Shown here piece after piece: positions 25,944 through 34,740 of a DNA stretch of 43,305 nt. Each line of letters starts with the position of its first letter. The first letter of the stretch is position 1. The notes under the pieces are model-generated. The model was given only the letters and a program-made list of their open reading frames with translations, ran no database searches and was not told where the DNA came from. The position numbers and the translations under genes are program-made. Source of the stretch: DATKZS01 sp035527835 [NCBI: bacterium] (GTDB lineage Bacteria > RBG-13-61-14); NCBI GenBank assembly GCA_035527835.1, contig DATKZS010000181.1, forward strand, positions 1 through 43,305, written 5' to 3'.

Positions 25944-26993
25944 TCAATTTAGCCTGGCCGCGGCCGTGGAGAGAGCGTCGGCGGCGCGGTCGAGATAATA
26001 GGCCATGAGCAGCGGGTGGTTCCCGCGCAGGGCTCCGGGCGGGCCGGCCAGCACGATCAGCGGGTCCATGGCCTGGACGGTCTGGAGCGAGTCGAGCGCC
26101 TGCTTCAAGTCATTGCCGGCGCCGCGGTCCTTGAGCGCCGGCGCGTACGAGGCCACCGCGCCCTCCACCACCGCGGCGGTCGCGGCGGCCGTTCCGCGGG
26201 CATGGTGGAACGCGTCATCCGTTTCCGCGACGTCTTGGGCCGAGATCTTGTCCGCCTCCCGGCTCAGGAGCGACGATGAGATGAGCAGGATGCCCTTCAG
26301 GTCTTCGGGTCCGCCCGGCGCCTTGATCGCTCCGCTTTTCATGGCGGCGGAGGTATCTTGAAGCGCCGCGATCCCCTGAGCCAGGGTCTTTTCCCCGGAA
26401 GGGAACCACCACTTGGCCAGGTCTCCTTCCAGGAGCGCGGCCCTGGTCCGCGCCAGAGGGTCCGCGTTTCCGGGCGCGGCCCGGCCGGCCAGGTATCTCA
26501 CGTATGCCTGCACGGCCTCGAGCCCTCCGGCCTGCTCATTGGTCCCGTTATCCATAATCTTGCCGATGACCGGATCGTTCGGCCTGAAGCCCAAGGCGGA
26601 CTGGTTCATGCCGGCCAGGACCACGGCCAGGGCGTCAACGACCTGCGGCCCGGCCGGGGGCCAGGAAACCGGGGCGGCCTCCGGCTCGGAAGGCTCTTGC
26701 GGAGCGGGGAAGGCGGCGGGGGCGCGGCAGGCCTCGGCCACTTTTTGGATCGCGGCCACGATGTCGCGGTTGTCCGGAGCGGGCTGGGTCGGGCATGAAA
26801 CTTCAGGGGCGGGGGCGGGCGTGGCCGGCCCGGCGGCCTTGGCGGGTCTGGACGCGGGCAGCGGCTGTCCGGCCGGGACCCATTTGACCACGGGCTCCGC
26901 TTGCTCTCCCGTTTCCACCCGGGAACAGGCGAGCCAGCCCGAGGCCAGGACCAGGGCCAGGACGGCCAGGGCCGGCCGGCTAAACGCGATCAT
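25944..26993 (-). CDS. DUF2333-like lipoprotein
   Basis: A 349-residue predicted lipoprotein: signal peptide PALAVLALVLASGWLAC with the lipobox cysteine at about residue 23, then a proline/alanine-rich linker. The rest resembles DUF2333 proteins, which I recognise from the patterns LAKWWFPSGEKTLAQGI, TDDAFHHARGTAAA (compare FYYARG) and GNHPLLMAYYLDRAADAL near the C-terminus (compare ANHSLVMANYISRANAA). DUF2333 proteins are envelope proteins of unknown function. No operon partner is apparent. A good promoter is visible upstream, divergent from hsp20. Confidence 0.7.
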   Translation of the reverse strand: MIAFSRPALAVLALVLASGWLACSRVETGEQAEPVVKWVPAGQPLPASRPAKAAGPATPAPAPEVSCPTQPAPDNRDIVAAIQKVAEACRAPAAFPAPQEPSEPEAAPVSWPPAGPQVVDALAVVLAGMNQSALGFRPNDPVIGKIMDNGTNEQAGGLEAVQAYVRYLAGRAAPGNADPLARTRAALLEGDLAKWWFPSGEKTLAQGIAALQDTSAAMKSGAIKAPGGPEDLKGILLISSSLLSREADKISAQDVAETDDAFHHARGTAAATAAVVEGAVASYAPALKDRGAGNDLKQALDSLQTVQAMDPLIVLAGPPGALRGNHPLLMAYYLDRAADALSTAAARLN

Positions 26994-27044
26994 CTGTCAC
27001 CCCCGCGGATCATCGTTTCATCTTCCCTCCGGCGACACTCAATC

Positions 27045-27073
27045 TTTATAGTACGGGGCCGGGAAAAAATCAA
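27045..27073 (-). promoter_or_regulatory. Promoter for the DUF2333-like lipoprotein
   Basis: On the minus strand TTGATT (27073-27068), 17 bases, TATAAA (27050-27045). Leader about 45 bases to ATG 26993. Confidence 0.55.
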
Positions 27074-27128
27074 CGTGCAAGGATGATGTATATTTTGGGG
27101 ATCATCCTGATTCACGATCCATAAGATT

Positions 27129-27357
27129 TTACACGGATGACACGGATAAAACGGATTTTCACGGATCAAAATAGAGATGAGGAATCCGTGTCATCCTTCT
27201 TCAATCCGTAGGCCCGGGGAAAACCACCATGTTTCCATGCCATCCAGCGTTTTGCGCAATGGAGGCGGACGGATGGAAACGGATTCCACGGATCGGCCCT
27301 TGCCGCATTACTCTTCTCCGATCCTCTTCATCCGTTACATCCGTGTCATCCGTGTAA
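27129..27357. repeat. 229-bp element with 28-bp inverted ends of ACGGATGAC units
   Basis: Ends 27129-27156 and 27330-27357 match in inverse orientation at 26 of 28 positions and are built of ACACGGATGAC units. The interior (27157-27329) has further ACGGAT units in both directions but no coding frame. It lies in the 562-base divergent gap between the DUF2333-like gene and hsp20, together with the two promoters; nothing else is recognisable there. It is MITE-like in form, though no target-site duplication is obvious. Confidence 0.82.
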
Positions 27358-27455
27358 CTCTTCTCAACTCCGCGACAGGTACTATTAAATCGTAAGAACC
27401 TTTTTTTCACGGGTCGCGGCGATCGGTCCGCGCCGGCCGGGAACCGGATAATTTC

Positions 27456-27484
27456 TTGACAAGCTGATAAAAAGGACATAGATT
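27456..27484 (+). promoter_or_regulatory. Sigma70-type promoter for hsp20 (and probably lon)
   Basis: TTGACA (27456-27461), exactly 17 bases, TAGATT (27479-27484). Leader of about 65 bases to ATG 27556. No CIRCE inverted repeat or sigma32-type element is visible. Confidence 0.6.
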
Positions 27485-27555
27485 TTAAAAAAGGAAGCAG
27501 TAAAAGAATAGAGTCGTTATCACGCGCGCCGCATATTATTTAAGGGACGCCATTC

Positions 27556-28008
27556 ATGAGCTGGTCTCGGAACGGAAGAAGGGATGACAATCCGGCGGGT
27601 TCGCAAAGCCCGCGGGTTCGGGTGCTGTGGGACACCGAGGAGCCGACGGTTGAGGTGAAGACCCTGCTGCCGGCGATGGACATCTATGAGAAGGACGACG
27701 CGGTGGTTATCGAGATCGAGCTTCCCGGGGTTAAGAAGGAGAACATCGAGGTTTACGTGGCGCACAACCTGGTAGCGGTTGAAGGCTTGAAGGAGGACAT
27801 TGGGCTGGTACGTCCCGGTTCGGGCGGGAAACGGGTGTCGTTCTTGCAGCTCGAGCGCAAGCTCGGGGTGTTCCGCCGCGAGATCGAGCTGCCCATCACC
27901 TGCAACACCAGGGAGGGCAAGGCGTCTTACGAATCGGGAGTGCTGGTGATCGAGTTCAAGAAGATCAGCGACCGCAGGGGCGAGAGGAGAAGGATTCCGG
28001 TAAGCTGA
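27556..28008 (+). CDS. Hsp20/alpha-crystallin small heat-shock protein
   Basis: A 150-residue ATP-independent chaperone that holds unfolding proteins. The alpha-crystallin domain spans about residues 37-145: PAMDIYEKDDAVVIEIELPGVKKENIEV, FLQLERKLGVFRREIELP, and the strand YESGVLVIEFKKI in place of the usual GVL motif region. The N-terminal arm is short and charged; the C-terminal RRRIPVS contains an IPV motif of the I-x-I/V type that mediates oligomer contacts. AAGGGA precedes ATG 27556. It lies 125 bases upstream of lon, suggesting a common stress transcript. Confidence 0.93.
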   Translation: MSWSRNGRRDDNPAGSQSPRVRVLWDTEEPTVEVKTLLPAMDIYEKDDAVVIEIELPGVKKENIEVYVAHNLVAVEGLKEDIGLVRPGSGGKRVSFLQLERKLGVFRREIELPITCNTREGKASYESGVLVIEFKKISDRRGERRRIPVS

Positions 28009-28133
28009 GACCGCGCCGCGGACCGCTCCCGCCGCCCCGCCACCCGGACCCGCATCAGTAAAGAGGAGACCGCGAAAATCTTCGGACCGCCGGCCCGGGG
28101 ATTCGAGGAGTTTTATGCCATGTGGAGGCAATG

Positions 28134-30692
28134 ATGGATGCAAAAGAGATAGACCAGAAACGGGAACCCGGCCAGGAAGAGGAGGCCAAGCCGGCTGACC
28201 AGGCGGCGGAGGCCCCGTCGCCGGGCCCGGAGCCGCAGCAGCTCAAGATCCCGACCGAGATGCCGCTGCTGCCGGTTCGCGACGTGGTGGTGTTTCCGTT
28301 CATGATCCTGCCGCTGTTCGTGGGCCGGGAGACCTCGGTGGCCGCGGTCAACGAGGCGCTGGGCAAGGACCGGATGATCCTCTTGGTGGCGCAGAGGGAG
28401 ATGGCGGAGGAGGACCCGAACCCGGAGGGCATTTACCGCGCGGGCACGGTTTCGATGATCATGCGCATGTTGAAGCTCCCGGACGGGCGGGTGAAGATCC
28501 TGGCCCAGGGCCTGGCCCGGGCGCGGATCATGGAGTACAAGACGCAGAAGGCTCCCTACTCGGTGAAAATCGAGCTGGTCGAGGAGCCGCACCTGGAGAT
28601 GAACCTGGAGATCGAGGCGTTGATGCGCAACGTGCGCGAGACGCTGGAGAAGATCATCCAGATGGGCAAGGCGATCCCGGAGGACCTGATCAAGGTGCTG
28701 GAGACGATCCAGGACCCGGGCCGGTTCGCGGACCTGGTGGCGGCGAACATCGGGCTGGCGGTGAAGGACGGGCAGGAGCTATTGGAGCTGACGAGCCCGC
28801 TCGAGAGGCTGCGCAAGGTTAACGAGTTCGCGCACAAGGAGCTCGAGGTCATCGAGATGCAGTTCAAGATCCAGAGCCAGGCGCGGGAGGAAATGAACAA
28901 AACGCAGAAGGAGTATTACCTGCGCGAGCAGCTCCGGCAGATCCAGCAGGAGCTGGGCGACGTTGACGAGAAGGCGGCGGAGATCGAGGAGCTGCGCGAG
29001 AAGATCGCCAAGGCCAAGATGCCCCAGGAGGCCCTGGAGGAGGCGAACAAGCAGCTCAAGAAGCTGGAGATGATGCACCAGGAGGCGATCGAGGCGTCGC
29101 AGGTGCGGAGCTACCTGGAATGGCTGGTCGAGCTGCCCTGGTCGGTGAGCACCAAGGACAAGCTCGACCTCAAAAAGGCCAAGAAGAACCTGGATGACGA
29201 CCACTACGACCTGGACAAGGTCAAGGAGCGCATCCTCGAATACCTGGCCGTGCGCAAATTGAACAAGGACATGAAGGGGCCGATCCTTTGCTTCGTGGGG
29301 CCTCCCGGCGTGGGCAAGACCAGCCTCGGCCGGTCCATCGCCAAGGCCATGGGCCGCAGCTTCATCCGGATGAGCCTGGGCGGCATCCGGGACGAGGCCG
29401 AGATCCGCGGCCACCGCCGGACCTACGTGGGCGCGCTGCCCGGCCGCATCATCCAGGGCATCAAGACCGCCGGGTCCAACAACCCCGTGTTCATGCTCGA
29501 CGAGATTGACAAGCTGGGCATGGACTTCAGAGGCGACCCCTCCGCCGCGCTCCTCGAAGTGCTCGACCCGGAACAGAACAACTCGTTCCGCGACCACTAC
29601 ATCAACATGCCGTTCGACCTGAGCAAGGTCATGTTCATCACCACGGCCAACCTCGCGGACCCCATTCCCTCGGCGCTCCGCGACCGCATGGAGTTCCTGG
29701 AGCTGCCCGGATACATCCTCGAAGAAAAGGTCCACATCGCCAGGCAGTACCTGATCCCCAAACAGCTCAAGGAAAACGGCATCAGCGGCAAAAACATCGA
29801 GTTCAAGGACGAGACCATCCAGACCGTGATCGGCGGGTACACCCTGGAGGCGGGCCTCCGCAATTTGGAGCGCGAGATCGGCAACATCTGCCGCAAGGTG
29901 GCCCGCGCCGTGGCCGAGGGCCGGAAGAAAAAAATCGCGATTGACTCGGAGTCCGTGAGCAAGTACCTGGGCGTGCCGCGGTTCCTGGACGAGGAGGAGC
30001 TGGACAAGGACGAGGTCGGAGTGGCCACCGGGCTGGCCTGGACCGCGTCCGGCGGCGAGATTTTGATGGTCGAGGCCAGCGTGACCAACGGCGCCAGGAG
30101 CCTGGTGCTCACCGGGCACCTGGGCGACGTCATGCGCGAGTCGGCCCAGGCCGCCGTGAGCTACGCCAAGAAGCGGCTCAAGGACTTCGACATCGCCGAG
30201 AACTTCTTCGACAAGCACGAGGCCCACATCCACGTGCCCGCCGGCGCCATCCCCAAGGACGGGCCCAGCGCGGGCGTCACCATGGGCACCGCGCTGGTCT
30301 CCGCCGTGTCCGGGCAGCCCGTGCGCCGCGACGTGGCCATGACCGGAGAGATCACCCTGCGCGGCCGGGTCCTGCCCATCGGAGGACTCAAGGAAAAGTC
30401 TTTGGCCGCGCTGCGCCACAACATCACCAACCTGATCGTGCCCGACCGCAACAAGAAAGACCTCGAAGACATCCCCAAGGAGCTGCGCGACAAGATCAAC
30501 TTCACCTTTGCCAAAACTATGGACGATGTCCTCAACGCGGCGCTGGTGGGAGGAGTGCCGGGGAAGAAAAACAAGAATAAGGGCCGCGGCAAGGCCCCGG
30601 CCGGGAAAGCCCGGGCGAAAACCGCCGTGGCGAAGACCGGCATTCGGAAGAAAAAAGCGCGCCTATCCCATGGGAAAGTGGTACACGCATAG
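28134..30692 (+). CDS. lon: ATP-dependent Lon protease
   Basis: An 852-residue LonA-type protease that degrades damaged and regulatory proteins in the cytosol. Order of parts: N-terminal LON substrate domain (EMPLLPVRDVVVFPFMILPLFVG), coiled-coil (around YYLREQLRQIQQELG), AAA+ module with Walker A GPPGVGKTS (about 388-396) and Walker B FMLDEIDKLG, and the C-terminal protease domain with catalytic Ser712 in KDGPSAG and Lys755 in GGLKEK. The last 40 residues are lysine/arginine/alanine-rich (KKNKNKGRGKAPAGKARAK), an extension not found in E. coli Lon. Of three possible starts (GTG 28122, ATG 28131, ATG 28134), ATG 28134 has GGAGG at the best distance. Follows hsp20. Confidence 0.96.
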   Translation: MDAKEIDQKREPGQEEEAKPADQAAEAPSPGPEPQQLKIPTEMPLLPVRDVVVFPFMILPLFVGRETSVAAVNEALGKDRMILLVAQREMAEEDPNPEGIYRAGTVSMIMRMLKLPDGRVKILAQGLARARIMEYKTQKAPYSVKIELVEEPHLEMNLEIEALMRNVRETLEKIIQMGKAIPEDLIKVLETIQDPGRFADLVAANIGLAVKDGQELLELTSPLERLRKVNEFAHKELEVIEMQFKIQSQAREEMNKTQKEYYLREQLRQIQQELGDVDEKAAEIEELREKIAKAKMPQEALEEANKQLKKLEMMHQEAIEASQVRSYLEWLVELPWSVSTKDKLDLKKAKKNLDDDHYDLDKVKERILEYLAVRKLNKDMKGPILCFVGPPGVGKTSLGRSIAKAMGRSFIRMSLGGIRDEAEIRGHRRTYVGALPGRIIQGIKTAGSNNPVFMLDEIDKLGMDFRGDPSAALLEVLDPEQNNSFRDHYINMPFDLSKVMFITTANLADPIPSALRDRMEFLELPGYILEEKVHIARQYLIPKQLKENGISGKNIEFKDETIQTVIGGYTLEAGLRNLEREIGNICRKVARAVAEGRKKKIAIDSESVSKYLGVPRFLDEEELDKDEVGVATGLAWTASGGEILMVEASVTNGARSLVLTGHLGDVMRESAQAAVSYAKKRLKDFDIAENFFDKHEAHIHVPAGAIPKDGPSAGVTMGTALVSAVSGQPVRRDVAMTGEITLRGRVLPIGGLKEKSLAALRHNITNLIVPDRNKKDLEDIPKELRDKINFTFAKTMDDVLNAALVGGVPGKKNKNKGRGKAPAGKARAKTAVAKTGIRKKKARLSHGKVVHA

Positions 30693-30730
30693 ATGATTTT
30701 CCTGCACGGGCAATTACGGATTGGCCAGAG

Positions 30731-31810
30731 ATGACGGACGGCGGGGACGCTTCTGGAACTAACGGCGAGGCCAAACGGCCTTCCGACCTGGCCGCCCTTT
30801 CCGAGGACGGCCTGATCCGGCGCATCCGCCGCGCCGCGGAATCCGAAGACCCCAGGATCATCAGGAACATCGGCGATGACGCCGCCGTGGTGGCGGCCGC
30901 CGAAAAGACCGTGGTCACCACCGACCTGTTGATCGAGGACGTCCACTTCAAGCTCTCGACCTCTCCCCCCAAGCTCCTCGGCCGCAAGGCCATGGCCGTG
31001 AACCTCTCCGACCTGGCCGCCATGGGCGCCGTCCCCCGCTTCGCCTTCCTGGGGCTCGCCGCGCCCGGGAATTTTTCGGCCGCGATGATGGACGAGATCA
31101 TGGCGGGCTTCATCGGGCGCGGGCAAGAGGCCGCGGTGACGCTCACGGGCGGCGACGTGTGCCGCGCGGACAAGCTCGTCCTGGCCGTGACCCTGATCGG
31201 CGACGCGGAGCCGCCGGCGCCGGTCTACCGGAGCGGCGCGCGGCCCAGGGACCTGGTCTTCGTGACCGGGACCGTGGGCGACTCCGCGCTCGGGCTCCTG
31301 CGCCTTGGCGAGCTTGGGGAGCCGGTCACCATGGAGATGATCGAGTCCGACCCGCTCCGTTATCCGATCCTGCGTCATCTGGACCCGCCGGCGCGGCTCG
31401 AAGCGGGCTTGCGGCTCGCGGCGGCGGCGCGGAGCATGATGGACCTCTCCGACGGGATCATGAAGGACCTGCCGCGCCTGCTCCTGGAATCCGGCGGCCT
31501 GGGCGCGGTGATCGAGACGGCGCTCCTCCCGCTCTCGGCGCCATTTAAGGAGCGCTTCCAGGTCAAGGCCGCGCCGGAGGGCCGCGCGCTGGCCTGCGCC
31601 GCGGCCGGGGGCGAGGACTACGAGCTGATCTTCACGGCGTCATCCGACGTGGAGGCCGCGATCTCCCGGATCGCCGAGCGGACCGGCCTGGCCATCACGC
31701 GCATCGGAGAGGTCCGGCAAGAGCCGGGCCTCGTTCTAATCGGGCCGGACGGGGACGAAGTCGCGCCGCCCGCCATGCTCTTCGAGCATTTCGTTCCCCA
31801 AGCGCGGTGA
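30731..31810 (+). CDS. thiL: Thiamine-monophosphate kinase ThiL
   Basis: A 359-residue enzyme that phosphorylates thiamine monophosphate to the cofactor thiamine diphosphate with ATP. Family features: RNIGDDAAVV (Mg-ATP site), TTDLLIEDVHF, KAMAVNLSDLAAMGA, TLTGGDVCRADKLV, VTGTVGDSALGL, SMMDLSDGIMKDLPRLL and AAAGGEDYELIFT. The N-terminus carries about 20 extra polar residues. It starts 38 bases after lon and runs into the first CNNM/CorC gene with no gap, so all three may be cotranscribed. No other thiamine gene is in the window. Confidence 0.95.
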   Translation: MTDGGDASGTNGEAKRPSDLAALSEDGLIRRIRRAAESEDPRIIRNIGDDAAVVAAAEKTVVTTDLLIEDVHFKLSTSPPKLLGRKAMAVNLSDLAAMGAVPRFAFLGLAAPGNFSAAMMDEIMAGFIGRGQEAAVTLTGGDVCRADKLVLAVTLIGDAEPPAPVYRSGARPRDLVFVTGTVGDSALGLLRLGELGEPVTMEMIESDPLRYPILRHLDPPARLEAGLRLAAAARSMMDLSDGIMKDLPRLLLESGGLGAVIETALLPLSAPFKERFQVKAAPEGRALACAAAGGEDYELIFTASSDVEAAISRIAERTGLAITRIGEVRQEPGLVLIGPDGDEVAPPAMLFEHFVPQAR

Positions 31811-31815
31811 GAGAC

Positions 31816-33138
31816 ATGGGGCAATGGGCTGAAGCGCTGATCGCCGGACATGGGCCGTTGGGTATTGCCGCGGTGGCCGCTCTCATCATGCTCTCCGGCC
31901 TCTTTTCCGCGGCGGAGGCGGCATTGCTCTCGCTGGGCCCGGCCGGGCTGGCGGGGCTCACGGAAAAGAGGGTCGTGGCCGCGCCCGCCATCAAGAAGCT
32001 GCTTTCCGACCCGCGCCGGCTCATGGCCGCGCTGGCGCTGGGAAGCGACATGGCGGGCCTCGCCGCCGCCGTGCTCGTCGCGGCCATTGTCGCCTTCCGC
32101 GTCAGGGATTGGGAATGGCTCACCTGGCTCAAGCCGGGCCCCGCGCGCGAGCTGCTGCCGGGACTGATTATCGCATTCGTGCTGGTCGCGGTCGCGGGCC
32201 AGGCGGTGCCGCGGGTGCTGGGCGCGCGCGGGCCCGCGTTCTTCTCCCGCCTTCTGGCCTATCCCATCCTTGCCTTCATGAAGCCGGCGGCGCCGGTGAG
32301 CGCGCTGGCGCGGGCGGCGTCGGAGGCGTTCCTCGGCGCGCTGGGGGCGAGCCCGGAGGACGGGGGCGAGGACCTGCTGGGGGAGGAGCGGATCAAGGAG
32401 CTGGTGGAGGCCGGCTCGCGGCAGGGCCTGCTCGACGTTACGGAACGCGAGCTTCTGGTGAACCTGCTCAAGTCGGGGGAGGTCACGGCGGGCGACATCA
32501 TGACGCCGCGCCACGAGATCGTGAGCATTTCCGCGGACGCGGCGAAGGGCGAGGCGCGGTCTTTGTTCCTGGCCCAGGATTACTCGCGCATCCCGGTGTT
32601 CGAGGGCGACCGTGAGCACTACGTGGGCGTGCTCACGGCCAAGGACCTGTTGAAGCTGCGGCTCTCCGAGGCCAAGGGCAAGCCGCTTTCCATCCGCGAG
32701 GCGATGCGTCCGCCGCTCTTGGTCCCGGAGAGCCGGCGCATCCGGGACCTGCTCCTGGACTTTAAGAGCCGGCGGCTGCACTTGGCCCTGGTGGTTGACG
32801 AGTTCGGGGCCGTGGCCGGCCTGGTGACGATGGAGGACGTGCTGGAGGAGATTTTCGGGGAGGTTCGGGAGGAGGAGGACGAGGCGGAGTTCGAGGACCT
32901 GGGCGGTGGCCGCTGGCGGGTGGCGGGCGGCCTTGAAATCGCGGAATTCAACGCGCGCGCCGGGGTGAAGATTTCCGGGGCGGGCGCGCGTACCATGGCG
33001 GGGTTCGTGCTTTCGCTGCTCGGGCGGCGTCCCCGGCCGGGCGACGAGACCAGGGCCCATGGCTTGCTTTTCCGGGTGCTGGAGGTGCGCGGCATCATCA
33101 TCAATCGGCTCGAGGTCCGGAGGGGGGAAGCTCCATGA
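31816..33138 (+). CDS. CNNM/CorC-type membrane protein (DUF21, CBS pair, CorC_HlyC), copy 1
   Basis: A 440-residue protein of the CNNM/CorC family linked to magnesium and cobalt efflux or resistance. The N-terminal DUF21 domain has several membrane helices (ALIMLSGLFSAAEAALLSLG with the family's small-residue AE motif). A CBS pair follows (GDIMTPRHEIVSI; YSRIPVFEGDREHYVGVLTAKDLL; LALVVDEFGAVAGLVTMEDVLEEIFGEVREE), and the C-terminal CorC_HlyC domain with TMAGFVLSLLGRRPRPGD. ATG 31816 is preferred; a GTG at 31807 overlaps the thiL stop but lacks a ribosome site. It overlaps copy 2 by four bases (ATGA). Confidence 0.93.
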   Translation: MGQWAEALIAGHGPLGIAAVAALIMLSGLFSAAEAALLSLGPAGLAGLTEKRVVAAPAIKKLLSDPRRLMAALALGSDMAGLAAAVLVAAIVAFRVRDWEWLTWLKPGPARELLPGLIIAFVLVAVAGQAVPRVLGARGPAFFSRLLAYPILAFMKPAAPVSALARAASEAFLGALGASPEDGGEDLLGEERIKELVEAGSRQGLLDVTERELLVNLLKSGEVTAGDIMTPRHEIVSISADAAKGEARSLFLAQDYSRIPVFEGDREHYVGVLTAKDLLKLRLSEAKGKPLSIREAMRPPLLVPESRRIRDLLLDFKSRRLHLALVVDEFGAVAGLVTMEDVLEEIFGEVREEEDEAEFEDLGGGRWRVAGGLEIAEFNARAGVKISGAGARTMAGFVLSLLGRRPRPGDETRAHGLLFRVLEVRGIIINRLEVRRGEAP

Positions 33139-34403
33139 TCGGCCTGGCTTACCTGGCCCTCGCCCTCACGGCCGCCGTACTGTTCGGCGCTTTCTTCTCC
33201 GGCGCGCAGGCGGCGATCGTTTCCGCGGACCCGGCCGCGCTCAAGAAAAAGGGCCGCGACTCCGCGCGCGACTCGGTCCGCCTCGAGCGTTTCCTCAAGA
33301 GGCCGCAGTGGTACCTGGGCGCGGCCCTGATCGGGTCATCATTATGCCTCACGCTGGCCGCGGTGCCGGCCACGCTCTTCGCGCTGGGCCGGTCCGGGCC
33401 GGCCGGGGCCGCCGCCTTGCTCGGAGCCGCCACGCTCTATGTTTTCATCGGAGTGGTTCTGCCCAAGACGTTCTTCGGCTCTCTGGCCGACTCGTCGGCG
33501 CTGGGCATGGCCGCCGGGTTGCGTTACTTTATTTTCATTTTTTACCCGCTCCTGATGGCGCTGCTCGGAATCATTTGGGTGGCGCAGAAGCTCCTGGCGG
33601 GCGGGCGGCCGGCCGGGGCGTTCTGGTACACCCGCGACGAGCTGCAGCTCCTGCTTACCAATCACACCGGCGGCGAGGTGCTGGACGAGGAAAGGCGGCA
33701 GATGATAGACCGCATCTTCGAGTTCAGCGAGACCCTGGTGGAGGACGTGATGATCCCGCTCGTCCAGGTGGAGGCGCTGGCGAACAGCGCGACGGTGGGG
33801 GAGGCGCTGCGCAAGGTCTCGGAGCGGATGTACAGCCGCTACCCGGTTTACCAGGACCGGATTGACAACATCATCGGCGTGCTCCACGCGGTGGACCTGC
33901 TGGAGTCCGATGACCTCGCCGCTCCCATCGGCCCCTGGGTCTCGGAGGCGCGTTACGTGCCCTTCAACAAGCCGGTGGACGAGCTGCTCTTTTCCATGCA
34001 GCGCGAGAACTACAACTTCGCCATGGTGGTGGACGAGTACGGCGGATGCATCGGCGTGATCTCGCGCGAGAACATCCTCGAAGAGATCGTGGGCGAGATC
34101 GGCGACGAGCATACCCGCCCCGTGAAAATGTATCAGCGCCTGGCCCCGGACCGCGTGTCCGTTAACGCCCAGATGGAAATTGACGAGATCAACGAGGAAC
34201 TCGGATGGGAACTGCCCGAGGGCAACTACGACACCCTGGCCGGGTTCCTGCTCCACCTCTTCCGCCGCATCCCCGAAACCGGCGAGCGCATCCGCTTCAA
34301 GGACCTCGCCTTTACCGTAAAACAGGCCGCGGCAAGGGCGGTGACGCAGGTGGAGGTGGAGGAAGGAGCGGCAAGGCGCAAGGAGGGACCGAGTTCAGTA
34401 TAA
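33135..34403 (+). CDS. CNNM/CorC-type membrane protein (DUF21, CBS pair, CorC_HlyC), copy 2
   Basis: A 422-residue paralogue of the preceding gene with the same order: DUF21 membrane domain (FGAFFSGAQAAIVSADPAAL), CBS pair (VEDVMIPLVQVEAL; YSRYPVYQDRIDNIIGVLHAVDLLES; FAMVVDEYGGCIGVISRENILEEIVGEI) and CorC_HlyC domain (YDTLAGFLLHLFRRIPETGE). The two may form a heteromeric transporter or regulator, since many genomes keep such genes in adjacent pairs. The four-base overlap with copy 1 supports coupled translation. Confidence 0.93.
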   Translation: MIGLAYLALALTAAVLFGAFFSGAQAAIVSADPAALKKKGRDSARDSVRLERFLKRPQWYLGAALIGSSLCLTLAAVPATLFALGRSGPAGAAALLGAATLYVFIGVVLPKTFFGSLADSSALGMAAGLRYFIFIFYPLLMALLGIIWVAQKLLAGGRPAGAFWYTRDELQLLLTNHTGGEVLDEERRQMIDRIFEFSETLVEDVMIPLVQVEALANSATVGEALRKVSERMYSRYPVYQDRIDNIIGVLHAVDLLESDDLAAPIGPWVSEARYVPFNKPVDELLFSMQRENYNFAMVVDEYGGCIGVISRENILEEIVGEIGDEHTRPVKMYQRLAPDRVSVNAQMEIDEINEELGWELPEGNYDTLAGFLLHLFRRIPETGERIRFKDLAFTVKQAAARAVTQVEVEEGAARRKEGPSSV

Positions 34404-34408
34404 GATCA

Positions 34409-34434
34409 ACGCCAAGGCGCCAAGGCCGCCAAGA
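34409..34434. repeat. Solo arm of the CGCCAAGG repeat family
   Basis: Three units ACGCCAAGG, CGCCAAGGC, CGCCAAGA without an opposing arm. It is followed by an AT-rich stretch like the centres of the complete elements at 37270 and 38604, and this stretch contains the promoter of the next gene. Confidence 0.75.
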
Positions 34435-34439
34435 TAAAA

Positions 34440-34468
34440 TTGATTTATTATTTCTTCCGTTTTATATT
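34440..34468 (+). promoter_or_regulatory. Promoter for the DUF104-like gene, predicted leaderless
   Basis: TTGATT (34440-34445), 17 bases, TATATT (34463-34468). The -10 box ends 6 bases before ATG 34475, so the transcript should begin at or next to the start codon. Confidence 0.6.
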
Positions 34469-34474
34469 ACGAGT

Positions 34475-34738
34475 ATGGGCTTGGGAGATAAAACAACAAT
34501 TCTCGCTTTATTCAAGGACGGAGTCCTTCGCCCCTTAGAGCCGCTCGATCTCCCGGAAGGCGCGAGGGTCGAAGTCACGATTGACCCGCTCGGACTCGTC
34601 AAGCGCCTTGATGACCTGCTTCGAGAGATTCACGAGCGCAACAAGGACATTCCTCTTGAACAGGTGGAGGCGGCCGTGGACCGGGTCATTCGGGAAGTGC
34701 GCGGGCAGGCCGGTTTACCGGCGTTGAGTCAGGTGTAG
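34475..34738 (+). CDS. DUF104-type antitoxin-like small protein
   Basis: An 87-residue protein starting MGLGDKTTILALFKDGVLRP. The segment FKDGVLRPLEPLDLPEGARVEVTI is the signature of DUF104 (AF2212-like antitoxins, usually paired with a PIN-domain or related toxin). The C-terminal half is helical and charged (VKRLDDLLREIHERNKDIPL). No toxin gene follows: the next 298 bases have only repeats and the next gene is ilvD. It may therefore be an orphan antitoxin or have another role. The start lacks a Shine-Dalgarno sequence and is placed by the DUF104 alignment and the nearby promoter. Confidence 0.8.
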   Translation: MGLGDKTTILALFKDGVLRPLEPLDLPEGARVEVTIDPLGLVKRLDDLLREIHERNKDIPLEQVEAAVDRVIREVRGQAGLPALSQV

Positions 34739-34740
34739 GC

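Noticed and set aside
27000-27555. CIRCE or sigma32 control of hsp20
   Set aside because: I could not find the TTAGCACTC-type inverted repeat or a convincing heat-shock sigma motif; a sigma70-type promoter fits.
28115-28133. Short leader peptide before lon (ATG at 28120 with GAGGAG upstream, four codons)
   Set aside because: It is only M-W-R-Q, and the overlap with the lon ribosome site is enough to explain the sequence; no further support.
28779-30419. Long open frame antisense to lon (546 codons)
   Set aside because: It is a mirror of the GC-rich codon pattern of lon, which is a complete, well-conserved gene. The antisense product has no recognisable domain. The same applies to long antisense frames over ilvD (35205-36767), the phosphatases (13585-15354, 15706-17397) and the CNNM genes (31618-33060).
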